Notes: generated by a model not told the origin, from the letters alone. DNA of 64,000 bases from Trichomonas vaginalis G3 (GCF_026262505.1 NC_067207.1:34316082-34380081); one strand, 5' to 3'; counted from the stretch's first letter, positions 51,963-64,000 are shown. Numbers and translations are program-made.

Positions 51963-53633
51963 ATGTCGAAAGATATTGCTTCCATGCAAGAAATAACAAC
52001 ACATCCGACAACGTCATTATGCATAGCCTTAAATAAGAACACAGACAAACTTTTTCAAACTACTCTAAGATAATATGAGTCATTGACAAAGAGAGGAAAT
52101 TAAAACTTGACATTGAAACCCAATGACAAGTGAGTTTCATTTCAACAAGAAGAACAATACTGGTCTGTAATAATCACAAAAGGAAATTTAAACGCAGAAA
52201 CCTATAAATGAACTTCCTTTTGAAAACAGATGTTGACAACGCAAACTGACAAAGAATATGTAGACGAATGCAATAGAAAGAAGAAGAAAGAGTAAAATGC
52301 TTATGCAACAAAAGAACTACTCATCCAACTAGCAGACAAAACATATATGTTGACAATAAAATGTCAAGTGAAGTGAGAAGAGCGAAAACGAATATTTCTA
52401 AAAAGACCATCACTTCTATAGTCTGAAATAACAGACTTACAAGAAACCTTAAACATAAAAGTGCCGTTGGACATACACATACATTGCAAATATTACAAAC
52501 TTACAAGAAACCTTAAACAGGAAAAAGTCCGTTGGACAACACATACATCTTTCTGAAATAACAGACTTAAACGTTAGCCTTGAAAAGAAAGCAGATAAAC
52601 ATATTGTCAACGGAAATATACAAAGTTTGATAGGAACAACAAAAATATTGAAACTATTGTTGGTGGATGTTTTCTATCTATGAAGAATAAATATTTTGAT
52701 GGGAGTTTGTACATCCTTTAAAAAATGGTATGGTGTAAACTCATTCCGAAAAATAACAATGAAATGTATGTAAGTATATAAAGAATGATGGTCCACAAGT
52801 TAAGATTCCATTAGAGCAACAACTGCTACTTAAACATTATATGGAGACGAACAAAAGAAATATTCCGAGTTTATGAAATGGCAGGATATGACATTGCCTG
52901 AAGCGTAGCCTCCAGCACCATATTATTATGAATATGTAGATGTGAGGTACAACAAATGAGATAGAAAAAAGCAACAATGAATGATTTAGAGTTATTATGA
53001 TATAAAAGATATAATCAATAGAAAAAACGAGAATAGTATAATATTATGATGAAGAAAATAAATATTATAGTCAAATTTTACCTACCCTGAAAACATAAGA
53101 TTATATTATACAAAATATTCTGCACAACCAGAAGAACCGAAATAGTTGCACTATATTTTAAGTTCAAAAGAGATCAATCCTATAATGTCTCATATGTTTG
53201 ATTTAATGAACGCCAGATTAGTTCTATTTATAGCCTATGAAACATAGAGGTCCTCAAGTAATGTTTGGTGTTGGTGCATGGGAACAATAGTACGACAGGT
53301 TTTTTGTATTGTGCAAACTCTTCAAAGGAAACAGGTGGAAGTAAAACGATTCAGGGTGAAAATTTACATGCACATAGTCCTACCATAGATTTAAGTACAG
53401 TCTCAAGCAGTTTGGCATAAGCATAGATATTGGGATTGGTCACAATGACAAAAGGTAAAGGATATGATGTTGAAGGATAACGATTAAGTTTTGCTATAAA
53501 TTGTTAGCTGGATGACACTCAGGGAGAAGGAACCATACACATCGCGTTTCAGGATATACGCAACAACGGTACAAAGTAAAGATATATCATCCACACTTAC
53601 ATGACATGTTACGCATGGTATCGAATTGCTTAG
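51963..53633 (+). pseudogene. Tail-fibre gene, copy B
   Basis: Keeps the three His-Thr-His elements of copy A, unlike the expanded array at 21330-21910. From about 52650 several point differences are shared with the copy at 21900-22945 rather than with copy A (for example the sequence after GGAGTTTGTACATCC, and AGCAACAACTGCTACTTAAA). These two fibres may therefore be closer in their C-terminal half. Confidence 0.8.
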
Positions 53634-54661
53634 TTCGTTCATTTTCACCTTCTTTTAGCATATTCGTCAGGAGTTTGTCTTATATTGTGTTAGGACTTCT
53701 TTTGAAGGTTATGATGCCACCTTTGAACGTTTGACAAGTTGAAAACGAGGTCTGACAATAGTAGGTCTTTATCTTCTGCTTGCAGTGTGATACATTTTTG
53801 CCCATGTTTTGCCTAAAACTTCAATAATATTCTTTATACCTTTCTTCTATTTTTACGAACATCGGAATGTGAGTACCTGTCGGGTTCCACATTGTGTCAT
53901 AGTCCAATAGTATTTTTCATATGGGTCGCGTTTAGTGTATATTTCTATTTTTAACTGTGTCACCTTTCTGAAGTTTGAAGCCCGGAATTCCTTTTTGTTT
54001 GTCGTCTCTTTGACTAAATTATTAAATATATAAGTCGTTTCTCTAGTCAGGGTTGTTTTTTCATTTCTTCGGGAGAAGTGTGTTTCCAAACCTATTCCTT
54101 GTTACGGCATATAAAATAGTAAATATATTAAAACTGTGTCCTCAATCTATTGCATGGGAATGTGTCTATATTATAGTCGTCATTATGACATGATCTCATT
54201 TGCTTCAGCACCTTGTGTGTTGGTTTTAAAGTCTCTTAACATTTTTATACAGACCGTCAATGACACCAAAGAAGCAGATGGTTTTGGTCGACCATTGAAA
54301 TATTGGTTTACCTTTTTGTGAACGACAGATTAGTTTTATTACATCGAATCTGATTTGAAAGAATTTCACAGTCAGATGTCAGTTTTGTTGGATGGTATTT
54401 CAATCGAATGATTGTCAAAGCGTTTTCACCATCCATTCTAATATAATTTTTGGATCCATAATGGTATGGCTTCACAGTATCTGTGTTTGACCGAACAATA
54501 TTAGCCAGTATGGTTGTCCATCTGTATACTAACATCTCCGATGTTTTTTCCAAGATATCATAACCTAAGCATTTGGATGTGACAACTAAAGATTTTTTAC
54601 CAGATGAGTGCTTATCTTTGTCGCTTTACGAAACATAGAGGGTCCTTGTGTTGGATTCGTA
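53630..54661 (-). pseudogene. Integrase, copy B
   Basis: The core (KYHPTKLTSDCE near 54395) is readable; the overall frame is broken throughout. Confidence 0.85.
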
Positions 54662-54669
54662 TTTTCACC

Positions 54670-55100
54670 ATAGAAGGGTTTATTATTGTGTGCGCTTAGA
54701 GGAGTTTTGCATCCAGATTTTTCCGCGCAGTGGAACATAGCCAGAAGGTGTATTTGAGTTGGAAGGATGATTTTTGAGTACATTAGGGTATAACTTAAAG
54801 AGAAAGCACCAACCATTATCGCAACTGTACAGCAAAGGTTGGATTGTAGCACGAAGATGCAACAAAATCTTATTCCAAATCCTCGAAAACAAGAAGGAGA
54901 AAGTTCAAGGATGGACTTGGGCAATGTAGGAAGCAGAGCAGGAAACTCTTTAACAAAGCAGAATGATAACTATAAGACCAACGCAGGACCGTTATATGGA
55001 CCAAGGTGAAGAGATTCTTTAACAGAGGATATAGACATGCATCAACAATGGATGTAACAAGGTAACGCAACCTCAACCGCCTCAAACGTGGGGAATGTAA
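54670..55100 (+). pseudogene. 133-aa amphipathic protein, copy B
   Basis: The ATG is not preserved (AAATGGG reads AGAAGGG). The Pro/Gln tail and stop are intact. Confidence 0.65.
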
Positions 55101-55121
55101 AGTTTTTTTACGTGAGATGAA

Positions 55122-55276
55122 GTGAACATACCAGCATTGAGACAAAATGGGTTCAGATGGATTGTTTCGACTTCCAGCAGTTACACAACGTGTAGTTTGT
55201 CAAGTCTTCCTATACGCTCAGGAAGTTTTAGACGCGACTTAAAAAACACAACAACCAGTTGAAAACAAACCAACTA
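55122..55276 (+). pseudogene. 50-aa protein, copy B
   Basis: The start codon reads GTG, and indels disturb the middle. Confidence 0.5.
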
Positions 55277-55300
55277 AATTATTTTTTTACTGAGATGAAA

Positions 55301-55894
55301 ATGACCGAAGAAGTTGATAAACGGTAGATTTTGACACACACAAACAAAAGTTTCAGAACCATTGTCAAACCTGTCAAAGAACTTAACCAGATAAAGTAGA
55401 AAATTCAATAATAGAAAAGTGCCGAGGTCTGGAAACTAACAAACCCTAAACCTATAACGTCACTTTTCATAGAAAATGGAAGCTATATCTCCAAAAAAGA
55501 GAACGACTCTCACAAATAAATATTGAATTGAAGGAGCTTTCGAGACAACAAGATGGAAAAGTTTACTTTCACTGACCAACAGTTCCATTTATAGACATCT
55601 CATTGACTTGAGTCGAAATAATTTAAACTTACAACAAACACAAATAATGAAAGTGAAAACAAAAAACAAATTGGCATATATGATATTCTATTGAAGATGT
55701 TGAGACACACTGTCTCCTGCAAGTGAAGTAAATCAGAGACCGAAAAGTGAAAGAAAAACCGATAGAAGAAGAGAAACCAAAACTGAAGATAAACCAACAA
55801 CAGTTTTAGTTTCCAAACTAAACAAGTCAAGCCTTCATTAAGCTGGTATGGTTGGCGGTCAAAGACTTATGCACAGGCCGGTTATGTTAAGTAA
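55301..55894 (+). pseudogene. 194-aa charged protein, copy B
   Basis: ATG and stop are recognisable; the Glu/Lys/Pro linker is frame-broken. Confidence 0.65.
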
Positions 55895-55929
55895 GAAAAA
55901 AAAAACATTTTTTTTATTTTTATATACAA

Positions 55930-58172
55930 ATGCCCCATATAGAATGGATGCAAATTCCTAGAATAAAGCAGAGTTGCAAAGATTGGTTGAGAGTTTCGAA
56001 GAATTTTAAATAATAGGAAGGGAAAGACCCATAAAGTCTATGAAAACTGGCTGGTCTTCGCTACGAAATGGATTTGGGAACAGCCCACTGCAAATATGAT
56101 CCAAACAGACCTAAGACGGTTAGCAAGACAGAACGTCTTATGAACATCTCTTTCGAATGTTAGTTGAACCAAGTTGAAGGAGCAGACGGCTTTGCCCAGA
56201 TTTACTGGAAAACATTGACGAACAATTGCATCCTTTGTAGAAGGAAAAAAGGTAGTGCAGAGATGTATGCTCCCATGGAATGAAAAAGATATGGATATGA
56301 GAAGTGATCGTGAGTTTAGAAGTCAAATTACATCTGGTCGAACCTTTACAGTAACTTGAACGAAAGGAAAGAACAAAGAAGGCTTCATGGGTGTACTGCT
56401 GCCATACAAGACGGAAGATAAGAAAGGACACAATCTCAGATTGACCAATAACGGCTTTGGATGGTCAATTTATGCAAATGCGAATGAACAAACAGCCCGC
56501 AAAACTTCTTGAACGCTTTCAAGAACTTACAAAGAGAAGAACAAATGGTTGACTCCGACTCAGACATTTGAATGCAATTGAAGGAATTGAAGTGTCAAGT
56601 TCGAATGGTCAACCTAACCTCAAGCAGTCAGACAACATGCTGGATAGCTTCCCGTTCAATAATAAGTCTGACATTTGACTTGACAAGGTCATGGAATTTA
56701 CAATTCAATTCGGAACAATTGTCAACAACCTTGCATTCTTACATTTCCAGGAACTCTGGTCTTGTTTCAGAAGACAAGATGAGGTTCGTTGAGTATGTGT
56801 GAAGAACAAGGTACCATTCTCAGAGGTCCAATTGGCAAAAATGCACGTTGGCAAATGTCAATATCGAGTCAACATACCACAGTAAAGGTTCTTCACTGAA
56901 CGACTATGTTGTTGAGTTCCAAATTTACCAATGGTTGAGATTGTATGTGTCCACAACCCTTTCATGTTGAAACGACAGTCTTACCAAACCCATTGTTCGA
57001 AAAGGCAAGGTGCAACCATTGTCAGAGCTGTAACATTCTTTTCGAGAAAGGTTTGTTGGGAACAATTCCGAGATGACACAAGCTGACAGAAACTTGCGTT
57101 GTTACCAAAAGACGAAACAAACTTTTCACTGTTTAGCAAGACCAAAAGTTGTTCCGCAGACAAAAGTTCTAGTACAAAAGAAGTACAGGCAATTCACAAG
57201 GAAGTTGGATTGTTCGGATACCAACCTGAACCAGGAAAAAAAAGGAACTTTTCCAATGAGGTTGCAAGAATTCTTAGATGCTATAAGTACAATACTTCAT
57301 TGAGACCATCCAATTGACGTCAAATTGTATTGGAGAAGCATCTGAGTTAGGTAGAAGGTTGTTTATATGAAGCAGGTTGCTTCGTACGGATGTTTATGAG
57401 ATAACAGGAGAAGTTATTCCGAAGTATAAGGAGACTCACTTGAATTTCACCAAACAAATGGACCAATTGGTTTGCGACAAGTTTCGACTCAGACGAAAGT
57501 ATACTATGTCGACTTAACGCTGCATTACATAGGTTTTCCATATATTCCAGACTGGAATTTCCATAACGAAGATGGTGAATTTCCCGGGAAGGACTAACTA
57601 TGAATCAACAATGACTGATTGTGAATTAGGAGTGCTATCGCTATACTAACATGCCCTCAAGATTTGCTTATGAAACTTCAATGGGAAATCCGCAACTTCA
57701 ATGAAGAACCTCAATGCTATGAATGTAAGGATATTCCATTAAGACTATTGAGATGAAGAGTACTGAATCGACAACTTTGTTGAAAGGTTTTCTCCTTTTT
57801 GTTTTTGAAAGTACGGAATTCACTAAGGTCAAAGTGCCTTTAGTACACACCATTAAAACCTATTTGTCGAACATTGTCTTACCCTCACTTCGCAAAAGCA
57901 CCTGACAACTACAAAAACAAATTCTTCTCCGAAGTCAAATCGAAGAAAGTGAAAAGTTTACTATGAAAACATTGCGCACTCATGACGAAGAGAAGAAATG
58001 GGTAAAGACAACAATCATTGAACATGGGAATGGTCGGCTGAAAAATGGGTCAATTCAAATTGGAACAAAATTTTCACGATAGTTCTAATGTAATATCGAA
58101 AAGGATATTGGGGGTAATACTTGAGACGGCACAGAATGAAAACATTGCATGAAGTAAAAATTTATTTTTAAA
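55930..58172 (+). pseudogene. DNA polymerase B, copy B
   Basis: Aligned with 9443-11602. Between about 57596 and 57725, covering the stretch between palm motifs A and B, the sequence differs as a block and is longer than in copy A, so copy A may carry a deletion there. Confidence 0.7.
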
Positions 58173-58308
58173 AAAGTTGCCCATTTTTTTAAATTTATTT
58201 GAATGTACGCTGAGTTTTGTTTGAGAAGACCGTTGGAAACTTGTTTTGTTAGATGAGAAATATGAATGACATACCATTATTTAAACAATAGTATTTTTAC
58301 ATATTTAA

Positions 58309-59229
58309 AGTGCTTAGGTTGAAAAACAAAGACACAAAGTTAGCAGATACAAAAAGCCGTTTAGACTATATCTTTACAAATGCTGGTAGACTATTTTCAG
58401 ATGAAGAGATTTTATCCCGAGTATTACAAGGTTTGACTATCAATTCGTGCTTCAAAGTCCTTCCAGATGCAAAGGCAAATAGGATTTTAGAAGAGTTTTG
58501 TTTTCAAAATAGAACTAACCATTATGTTCGCAGTATAGTTTTTCATGGCAGTATAAAAGGTTTGGTGGTCCTAATAAGACAAATTTGACGAAGTGAGGAC
58601 TCTTTACAGTTCGTTCAACGAAGTCTAATGAGAAACTCTAATGGACTTTCAAACTCAAATGAACAAATTATTAATTGGGAATTTCAAGAAAAATACGACT
58701 CTTTACTAAATGGAACACTACTATCTGATAACTAAGAGATATGACCATAGATAACTCCAATCCGTTTCAATTATCAAACAGATGAAATTACACCTCAAGA
58801 GATACAGAGTTTTTATTTGGAAAGTAGACCAACGTTTCTTGGGCACAATTTCTTCGGTTACTGAACCAGAAGTAACCATTTAACCACCAGAGGTCCATTT
58901 CAAGTTTATACTTCAACCAGCAGATTTGACGTATTTATAGAACGTGTTTGACCCTCAAAATCGTTATCGTGTCATGCAAGATTTAGTTCCAGCACAAATA
59001 TGTTTTCTATGTATTGGTAAGTGTTTTATGACTTTTGCTTCTAAATTTATCGTTAAACCTGACTTGGTAGTAATACGGATTTCTCTGTACTTTCAAGGTT
59101 TGGTTCAGACAAAAATGGTGTGGTCAACATATTATGTGCCATTGTATCTCATTGACTTTGATCTCGATGTAGTTGGTCCTTTCTATAATATACTATCGGA
59201 AAGTTGCTGAAAAAGTATTGGAAAAATAA
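58309..59229 (+). pseudogene. Broken capsid-like paralogue, copy B
   Basis: The start codon is altered (ATG reads GTG). The sequence tracks 11740-12603. Confidence 0.6.
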
Positions 59230-59362
59230 GTTTTATGTTACGCATTTTAGATCTAAGCACGCTTTTCTAACCACTTTTTAACATCGTAGAAAACTCAATG
59301 AAAGTCAATTTATTTTGACACTTTCACATAAAAAACTAAAAAAAGTGAGTTAAAACGTTAAG

Positions 59363-59825
59363 GTTACTGAACTGGTTGGATGTCGCCTTCAACGGTTAAT
59401 AGTAGAACGGCTGACCCGCAGAAGTGAGAAACAGTGCTCGTGAGAATTTGTATAATTCGTGTAATTGGACTCTTCTCTATGTTTTGAAGTAATCCCAAGG
59501 ACGCGCTGTGCAAAGAACTTCAAGAGGGTGTTACTTTGGCTGTCCGTTGCTGTTGGTAGCAGGTGCCATCCGTTACGACTTGCCTCTGTTCAGTGGTATT
59601 CTGAATGTCGACGATGAGATTCCCGGTTTTCATCATCTTCTCGATTTCTCTAGCGGCACCTCTTCCGAGACACCCCAGTAGACCCGAGGGACTTGTTGGG
59701 CTTTGTCATTGCTGTAAGTGCCTAACATGACGCTCTTGGCTGAGCCTCGACCATCTGTAACAAATCTGGTTCATATTTCTCTATAAGGTGGTAAACTGCC
59801 TCATTAATGGCTCGATTGTGTCCAT
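59363..59825 (-). pseudogene. Cassette 1 minus-strand gene, divergent allele
   Basis: Ends match the gene at 12735-13098, but the middle differs by substitution rather than indel. Minus-strand pieces read YHLIEKYEPDLLQMVEAQPR and GAAREIEKMMKTGNLIVDI, then QNTTEQRQVVTDGTCYQQQ, where copy A has a shorter, different stretch. The readable, protein-like replacement suggests a real second allele. Confidence 0.55.
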
Positions 59826-59834
59826 GTGCAACTG

Positions 59835-60246
59835 GACTCTCAGAGACAATACTTGTAACTTTTGTCAGATACATACTTGTACTGTTTCAGAACTACGTCT
59901 TGTACTGTTTCAGAACAAATACTTGTACTTTTTTCAGACACAATACTTGTACTTTTTTCAACACAATACTTGTACTGTTTTCAAGAAGCTAGTTCCTTGT
60001 ACTGTTTCAGTAACAAATTTCCCCGTAAACATGCTCTCAATTTGTGAGCAAAAATTTTCTGTTTTGCAGAACACTTTACTTTAGACTTCTTGTTTTTCAG
60101 AGCAATACTTCACTTTTCAGAACAATACTTAGCAACTTTCAGTAACACATACTTGTTGACTTTCTTCAGAACAATACTTGTGTAAACTCGTCTTTTCAGA
60201 ACAATACTGCACTGCTTCATGAACAATATTTGTACTGTTTCAAGCA
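59835..60246. repeat. 22-bp minisatellite, copy B
   Basis: Same unit family as 13107-13497, with the same internal island, blurred by indels. Confidence 0.8.
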
Positions 60247-60870
60247 ATGTCCGAACGTACCACAACCTCGTCCATTCCCAACACCAAGAGGAACCTAAAG
60301 CTACCAAGCCCTGCCCTCATTTCAGCAGTACTGTCCGGATGTGACTACGAGAGACGTAATCTCGATGCTGCGATCACAGAGGTGTTACTCCTTATCAAAG
60401 CTCGTAACTATGCAGCTCCTCAGCTTGCTTGATTGCAAATCGTTAGATGAGTTGATAAACATCTGCACCATCCACGGGCAAGCTAAGAATGCGTAATGAG
60501 CTTCGGGAGGATAGGTGGTCCTCAGAGCGTGCGTACGGCATAGAGGAAAGTAAGGGCTACCCCTATTAGTAAACAACGTCTTACCGACAAATATTCGGGA
60601 ACCGGTTAAGATCCACTTTCTCATGTTCTACTTACTTCTTGATTTCACTGCACAGCTTTGTCGCGGTACTAGGTTACATAGTAATTTTATCGCTCGCTGG
60701 AGTGTCGATTCTAATTTCCTGTACTACCGGTGATACCTCGCGTATGCTATATTCCAACGGAAAGCAAACCTGCAAACCAAATCATCAAGAAGAATTCAGG
60801 AGTCGAGACTGTTTTCGCAAGTAGCTAAACCCATGAGAGATTTTCCGGAACCAAAATTGGTAAGTTCTCA
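60247..60870 (+). pseudogene. Cassette 1 PKPEEP gene with replaced middle
   Basis: The start (MSD..., PKPEEP-like codons to about 60330) and a charged end near 60790-60830 match the gene at 13498. Between them about 445 bp of unrelated, near-50% GC sequence replaces the roughly 175-bp Pro/Tyr-rich part. The longest open piece in it reads RRNLDAAITEVLLLIKARNY. Confidence 0.5.
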
Positions 60871-60960
60871 ACCTGTTTTCTAACCTGTTTTTACCCTTGA
60901 ATTCATCTCTTTGTGAATTTTTTGCATGACTTTTTCACGGAAGGACCAAAATAATTATAG
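60868..60960. repeat. Left repeat array, copy B (reduced)
   Basis: Only one damaged 46-bp element (CAACCTGTTTTCTAACCTG) and about one iteron are seen, against two elements and two iterons in copy A. Confidence 0.5.
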
Positions 60961-61054
60961 AATTAGATACTGTTTCTTACCTTTTTACTTCCTTGATTTT
61001 CTGTTTTCGATCAATAGTTTTTTATTTTTTTATTTTGTATTGTATGTAAAAGAT

Positions 61055-62042
61055 ATGAGTTTCAAGGCAATGGCACAAACTTCAACAATTCAAGTCACCG
61101 AACCGAGCTAAAACCTAGTCATTGAATTCCAATAGTTAGTAGAGATATGAAAGCGTTTCATTCCTTTCTTCATAAATACTACTTCGAAACAAAATCCAGA
61201 AGATAAAAGACTTTTTAACATGTAATTCAGACTGTACGTGCGAAGAGATTATGAAAAATGACAGTATACTTTAACGGCCACATGCAAAGGACCATCGACC
61301 ATTTACCCAAACTACCTAAATCCAACCAACAAAAACTTCATACTATTCCTGAATTCGACGAAATTGGAAGTCAAAGCAAAACTGACTCAGTAGTAAATAT
61401 AAGAGTTCATAGCGAAAAGGTAAAACTTGAGTTTCTAGATTTCATTGCAACCATAAGTTATGGACAAAGAGTGCGATAAATGGTATTACTAAGAATGTTT
61501 CGACTATATAAATCTGAAGAATTTTAAGACCTACGACAACTTGTTTCGTTAGTTGCGAATGTTGTATGGGCAGATGCAAGAGATAAAGATAGAAAGGTAA
61601 GGTATGGAATGAAACAGATATACAGTCAGCAGCAGCTTTTTGGCTTAAAGAAAACCATTGCGCCTTAGTTGTTTTTAGCAGGTAAGGTTTTCAGAATAAT
61701 AGACGCAAAAATGAATCCCGCAATGTTCAAAATGTAAAGCAGCATTAGGTAAATATATACTACTCCGTCAACAGAGATGACAAGAATCGAAACGACCTAT
61801 GCAGACTTAAAGTAAGAATGCGAGAAGCCGGAGAGAAAACAATGACATGTTAGCATTTCTGAACAAAAACTATCCAACAGCAGTAAGATTCTCTATTCTC
61901 ATGACGTCAAGAAGAATATATAAGAGACTTTCGGTATCGTTAAAACATTCGATGCTACTAAACAGAAGAAATAGAAGCTACAAAACTGTTTAAGTTCTCA
62001 CCGAAATTCATCACACGTTTTAACCATGTAAAACGCTATAGA
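61055..62042 (+). pseudogene. Decayed gene between arrays, copy B
   Basis: The ATG follows the T-rich leader. The N-terminus (MSFKAMAQTSTIQVTEPS) differs somewhat from copy A; the LIDHLPKLP region near 61290 is intact. Confidence 0.5.
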
Positions 62043-62049
62043 AATAACT

Positions 62050-62700
62050 GGGGTAGAAAACAGGTTAGAAACAACAGGTTAGATCTAACTCTCTACCCAA
62101 AAGTTATTTTTGCTGATAGAGTTGCAGTCCAAAATTCTGAGTAAAATATTTTTTTAGGGCATGGTGTCAACCGTTGAGTTTTTCTACAAAATTCACAAAA
62201 CTACGGTTTCACATCTTGTAAGATACGCTTATATAAATAACTGGGGTAAAGAACGAGGTTAAAAAGAGGTTAGCTTACCTTCCCTAAACATTATTTATTG
62301 TCCTGAATTTACCGCCATTACGATGAAGAAAGTTTTGACAAAACCATTTACGAAGAGTTTGAGACAAAGACATGTAAGTAAGGAAGTCTTATGACAAAGA
62401 CATTACGATGAATCATGAACAATTCAAGAGGGTAGAAAAAGGTTTAAGAAAACAGGTTAGATCTAAACCTTCTACCTAAACATATATTTTGGTTGTCTGA
62501 TTTACGCTCATTACGAAGAAGTCTTGGACAAACATCATACGATGAAATCATGACAAAAGCATGTACGAAGAAGTCTTGACAAAACATGTACGAAAAGTCT
62601 TTGACAAAGCATGTACGAAGAAGTCACTTGACAAAATTCAAGAGCGGTAGAAAACAAAGGTTTAACAAAACAGTTAATTAACCTTTCTTACCCTGTCTAA
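62050..62700. repeat. Right repeat array, copy B
   Basis: Four inverted 46-bp elements and two iteron blocks in the same order as 15030-15637, with indels. Confidence 0.75.
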
Positions 62701-63007
62701 AATAATATTTTTTTGCTGAATTCAGTCACAAAAATATCTGAGTATAAATGGCATAAGATCTGACTGGACTGCCTCGAAAAACTGAAGAAGAGATTCCGTA
62801 TCGAAAACCAGTGAAGAACAGCGAGTAGGTAAGAAACTAGTCGCCAAAACTCTTCAATCTATCATGGAAGCACTAGCGAACCCGTGGACTTTATTAATCT
62901 GGGGTCCAAAACTCTAATGAAATCTGAATTTTCCTTAAGACTAGAAAAAAATAAAGTTTAGTTTTTATTTTATTTATTTTTTTATTTTTGTATTTGTAAT
63001 GGAAATT

Positions 63008-63945
63008 ATGTCAACACAGTAGAACACACACCGTTATAGTCCCATGAAGGCCTATCAATCGAAGAATATGACGTTACATCATTAACCAACACTCCGTCTC
63101 ATTCTTCGGTCCAAGAACGGATATATGTTAAGCAAATCGGGCGAACAAGGTAAATTTTTTAGAACAGCATGTTTTGCTCCCAGATACTAAAAGACCATCA
63201 AGACTGGTTTATGGAAAGCAAAGACTATTGAACTATTAAATGAAAGCTGAAAATTCGACTACGGATTTTTTCGTAGTCGCAAAAACTCGAGTAGAAAAAA
63301 CCCCAGTCGCCAAAACTCTATGAAAACAGTGAAAACAGCGAGTAAGTAAAAAAGCCCAGTCGCCAAAAGACTCTATGAAATCGGTGAACAAATTGCAAAA
63401 ACTAACGTTTGAGAGATATTAATGTACTATAGATTCTTGTAAATGCTGTTGCCAATGTTGGGTTCGCCTCGTTGATGTCTGGTATTATTTACAGACTTCT
63501 TGACGAAATTCATAGACAAGAACGTGAAGAGAAATGACAACAAGCTTGAGCCAAAAGCACAAAAAACATTCAGAAGAATACCACGTTCGTACCAAAGGAA
63601 AGGAAAAGAACTATAATGTATAATGGAATAAATTTTAATACTGAAGAGATGAAAATGAAGAAGATAAAGATATGGTGTATGTTGCATTGTAGTCAGAAGA
63701 AACAACAAGAGATTCTTACGACTTGCTAAGATTTACAAATCTGACAGAAATTGGTTTCTAATCGCGAAACCTTAACCGATTTCAATGACCCCAAACTGAA
63801 GATGTGAAACAAATAGTCTCAAGATACGTTACCTCAAACACCACCATGAATGAAAGTTACATATTTACATTCCAAAGAGAATTTCCATTGTTAGAAGGAA
63901 AAATAATCAGAGTATTTTGAAGGCGAACTTCAACAAGTAGAGTAA
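63008..63945 (+). pseudogene. KilA-N gene, copy B
   Basis: ATG after the T-rich leader. The 54-bp tandem repeat (63290-63395) and the CGACTACG hairpin are present. The domain is frame-broken throughout. Confidence 0.75.
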
Positions 63946-64000
63946 ATGAACTCTTTATTTTCATAGATGCTTGACTGTTCAGAGGCTCTCAAAGTAGCTC
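63946..64000 (-). pseudogene. Start of cassette 2 minus-strand gene, cut by window end
   Basis: Matches 16817-16864, including a damaged copy of the 18-bp direct repeat (TTTCATAGATGCTTGACT). Confidence 0.5.

Larger units (their letters stand above)
46084..64000 (+). repeat. Copy B: collinear repeat of 1-16864
   Basis: Order, orientation and sequence follow copy A from the dynein AAA2 fragment to the start of cassette 2. The 17.9 kb here match 16.86 kb there. The commonest differences are single-base insertions and deletions every 10-40 bases, in genes and spacers alike. Block differences occur near 57596-57725, 59560-59640, 59715-59790 and 60335-60780. Confidence 0.95.

Noticed and set aside
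46084-64000. Copy B as an ancient decayed paralogue
   Set aside because: Substitutions are rare outside a few blocks, indels hit coding and non-coding DNA alike, and even homopolymer-free stretches gain bases; this fits unpolished reads better than age.

Overview
The window looks like a trichomonad (parabasalid) chromosome segment. The host genes are a dynein heavy chain and an aldo-keto reductase. They are AT-rich and intron-poor, and the reductase has a short leader with a TCATT initiator about 15 nt before its ATG, as in Trichomonas. The rest is dominated by a Maverick/Polinton, the large virus-like DNA transposon abundant in trichomonads. Neither species nor element family can be fixed from sequence alone.

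Layout. (1) 1-2872: 3' part of a truncated dynein heavy chain (AAA2 region) and an intact aldo-keto reductase. (2) 2873-about 18915, copy A: a clean Maverick. In order: a 67-bp tandem repeat, Dam-like adenine methyltransferase, small membrane protein, two small proteins, candidate capsid protein (minus), phage-type tail fibre, DDE integrase (minus), amphipathic capsid-like protein, two small proteins, broken protein-primed-type DNA polymerase B, broken second copy of the candidate capsid protein, a divergent-gene/minisatellite cassette, inverted repeat arrays bracketing a decayed gene, a KilA-N gene, a second cassette, packaging-type ATPase (minus) and terminal small ORFs. (3) About 18915-32100: a different, indel-riddled Maverick-like stretch with another tail fibre, a second KilA-N gene, a three-unit tandem repeat and mostly minus-strand gene fragments. 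(4) 32100-40750: low-information AT-rich DNA, a 25-N gap at 35380-35404 and a TATATATGTA microsatellite. (5) About 40750-46620: a long dynein heavy chain (linker, AAA1, AAA2) full of frameshifts. (6) About 46084-64000, copy B: a collinear repeat of 1-16864, host flank included, with hundreds of 1-2 base indels.

The Maverick genes form a virus-like set: integrase, polymerase, packaging ATPase, putative capsid parts, fibre, and accessory DNA-modification and KilA-N DNA-binding genes. No major capsid protein or maturation protease was recognised.

Sequence quality changes sharply near 18915. From there to the end the error pattern resembles unpolished long reads, so broken reading frames there should not be read as biological decay without checking. 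Some A/B differences are block replacements rather than small indels, and these fall in the minisatellite cassette. That cassette and the inverted iteron-like arrays beside it are the most novel structures in the window.
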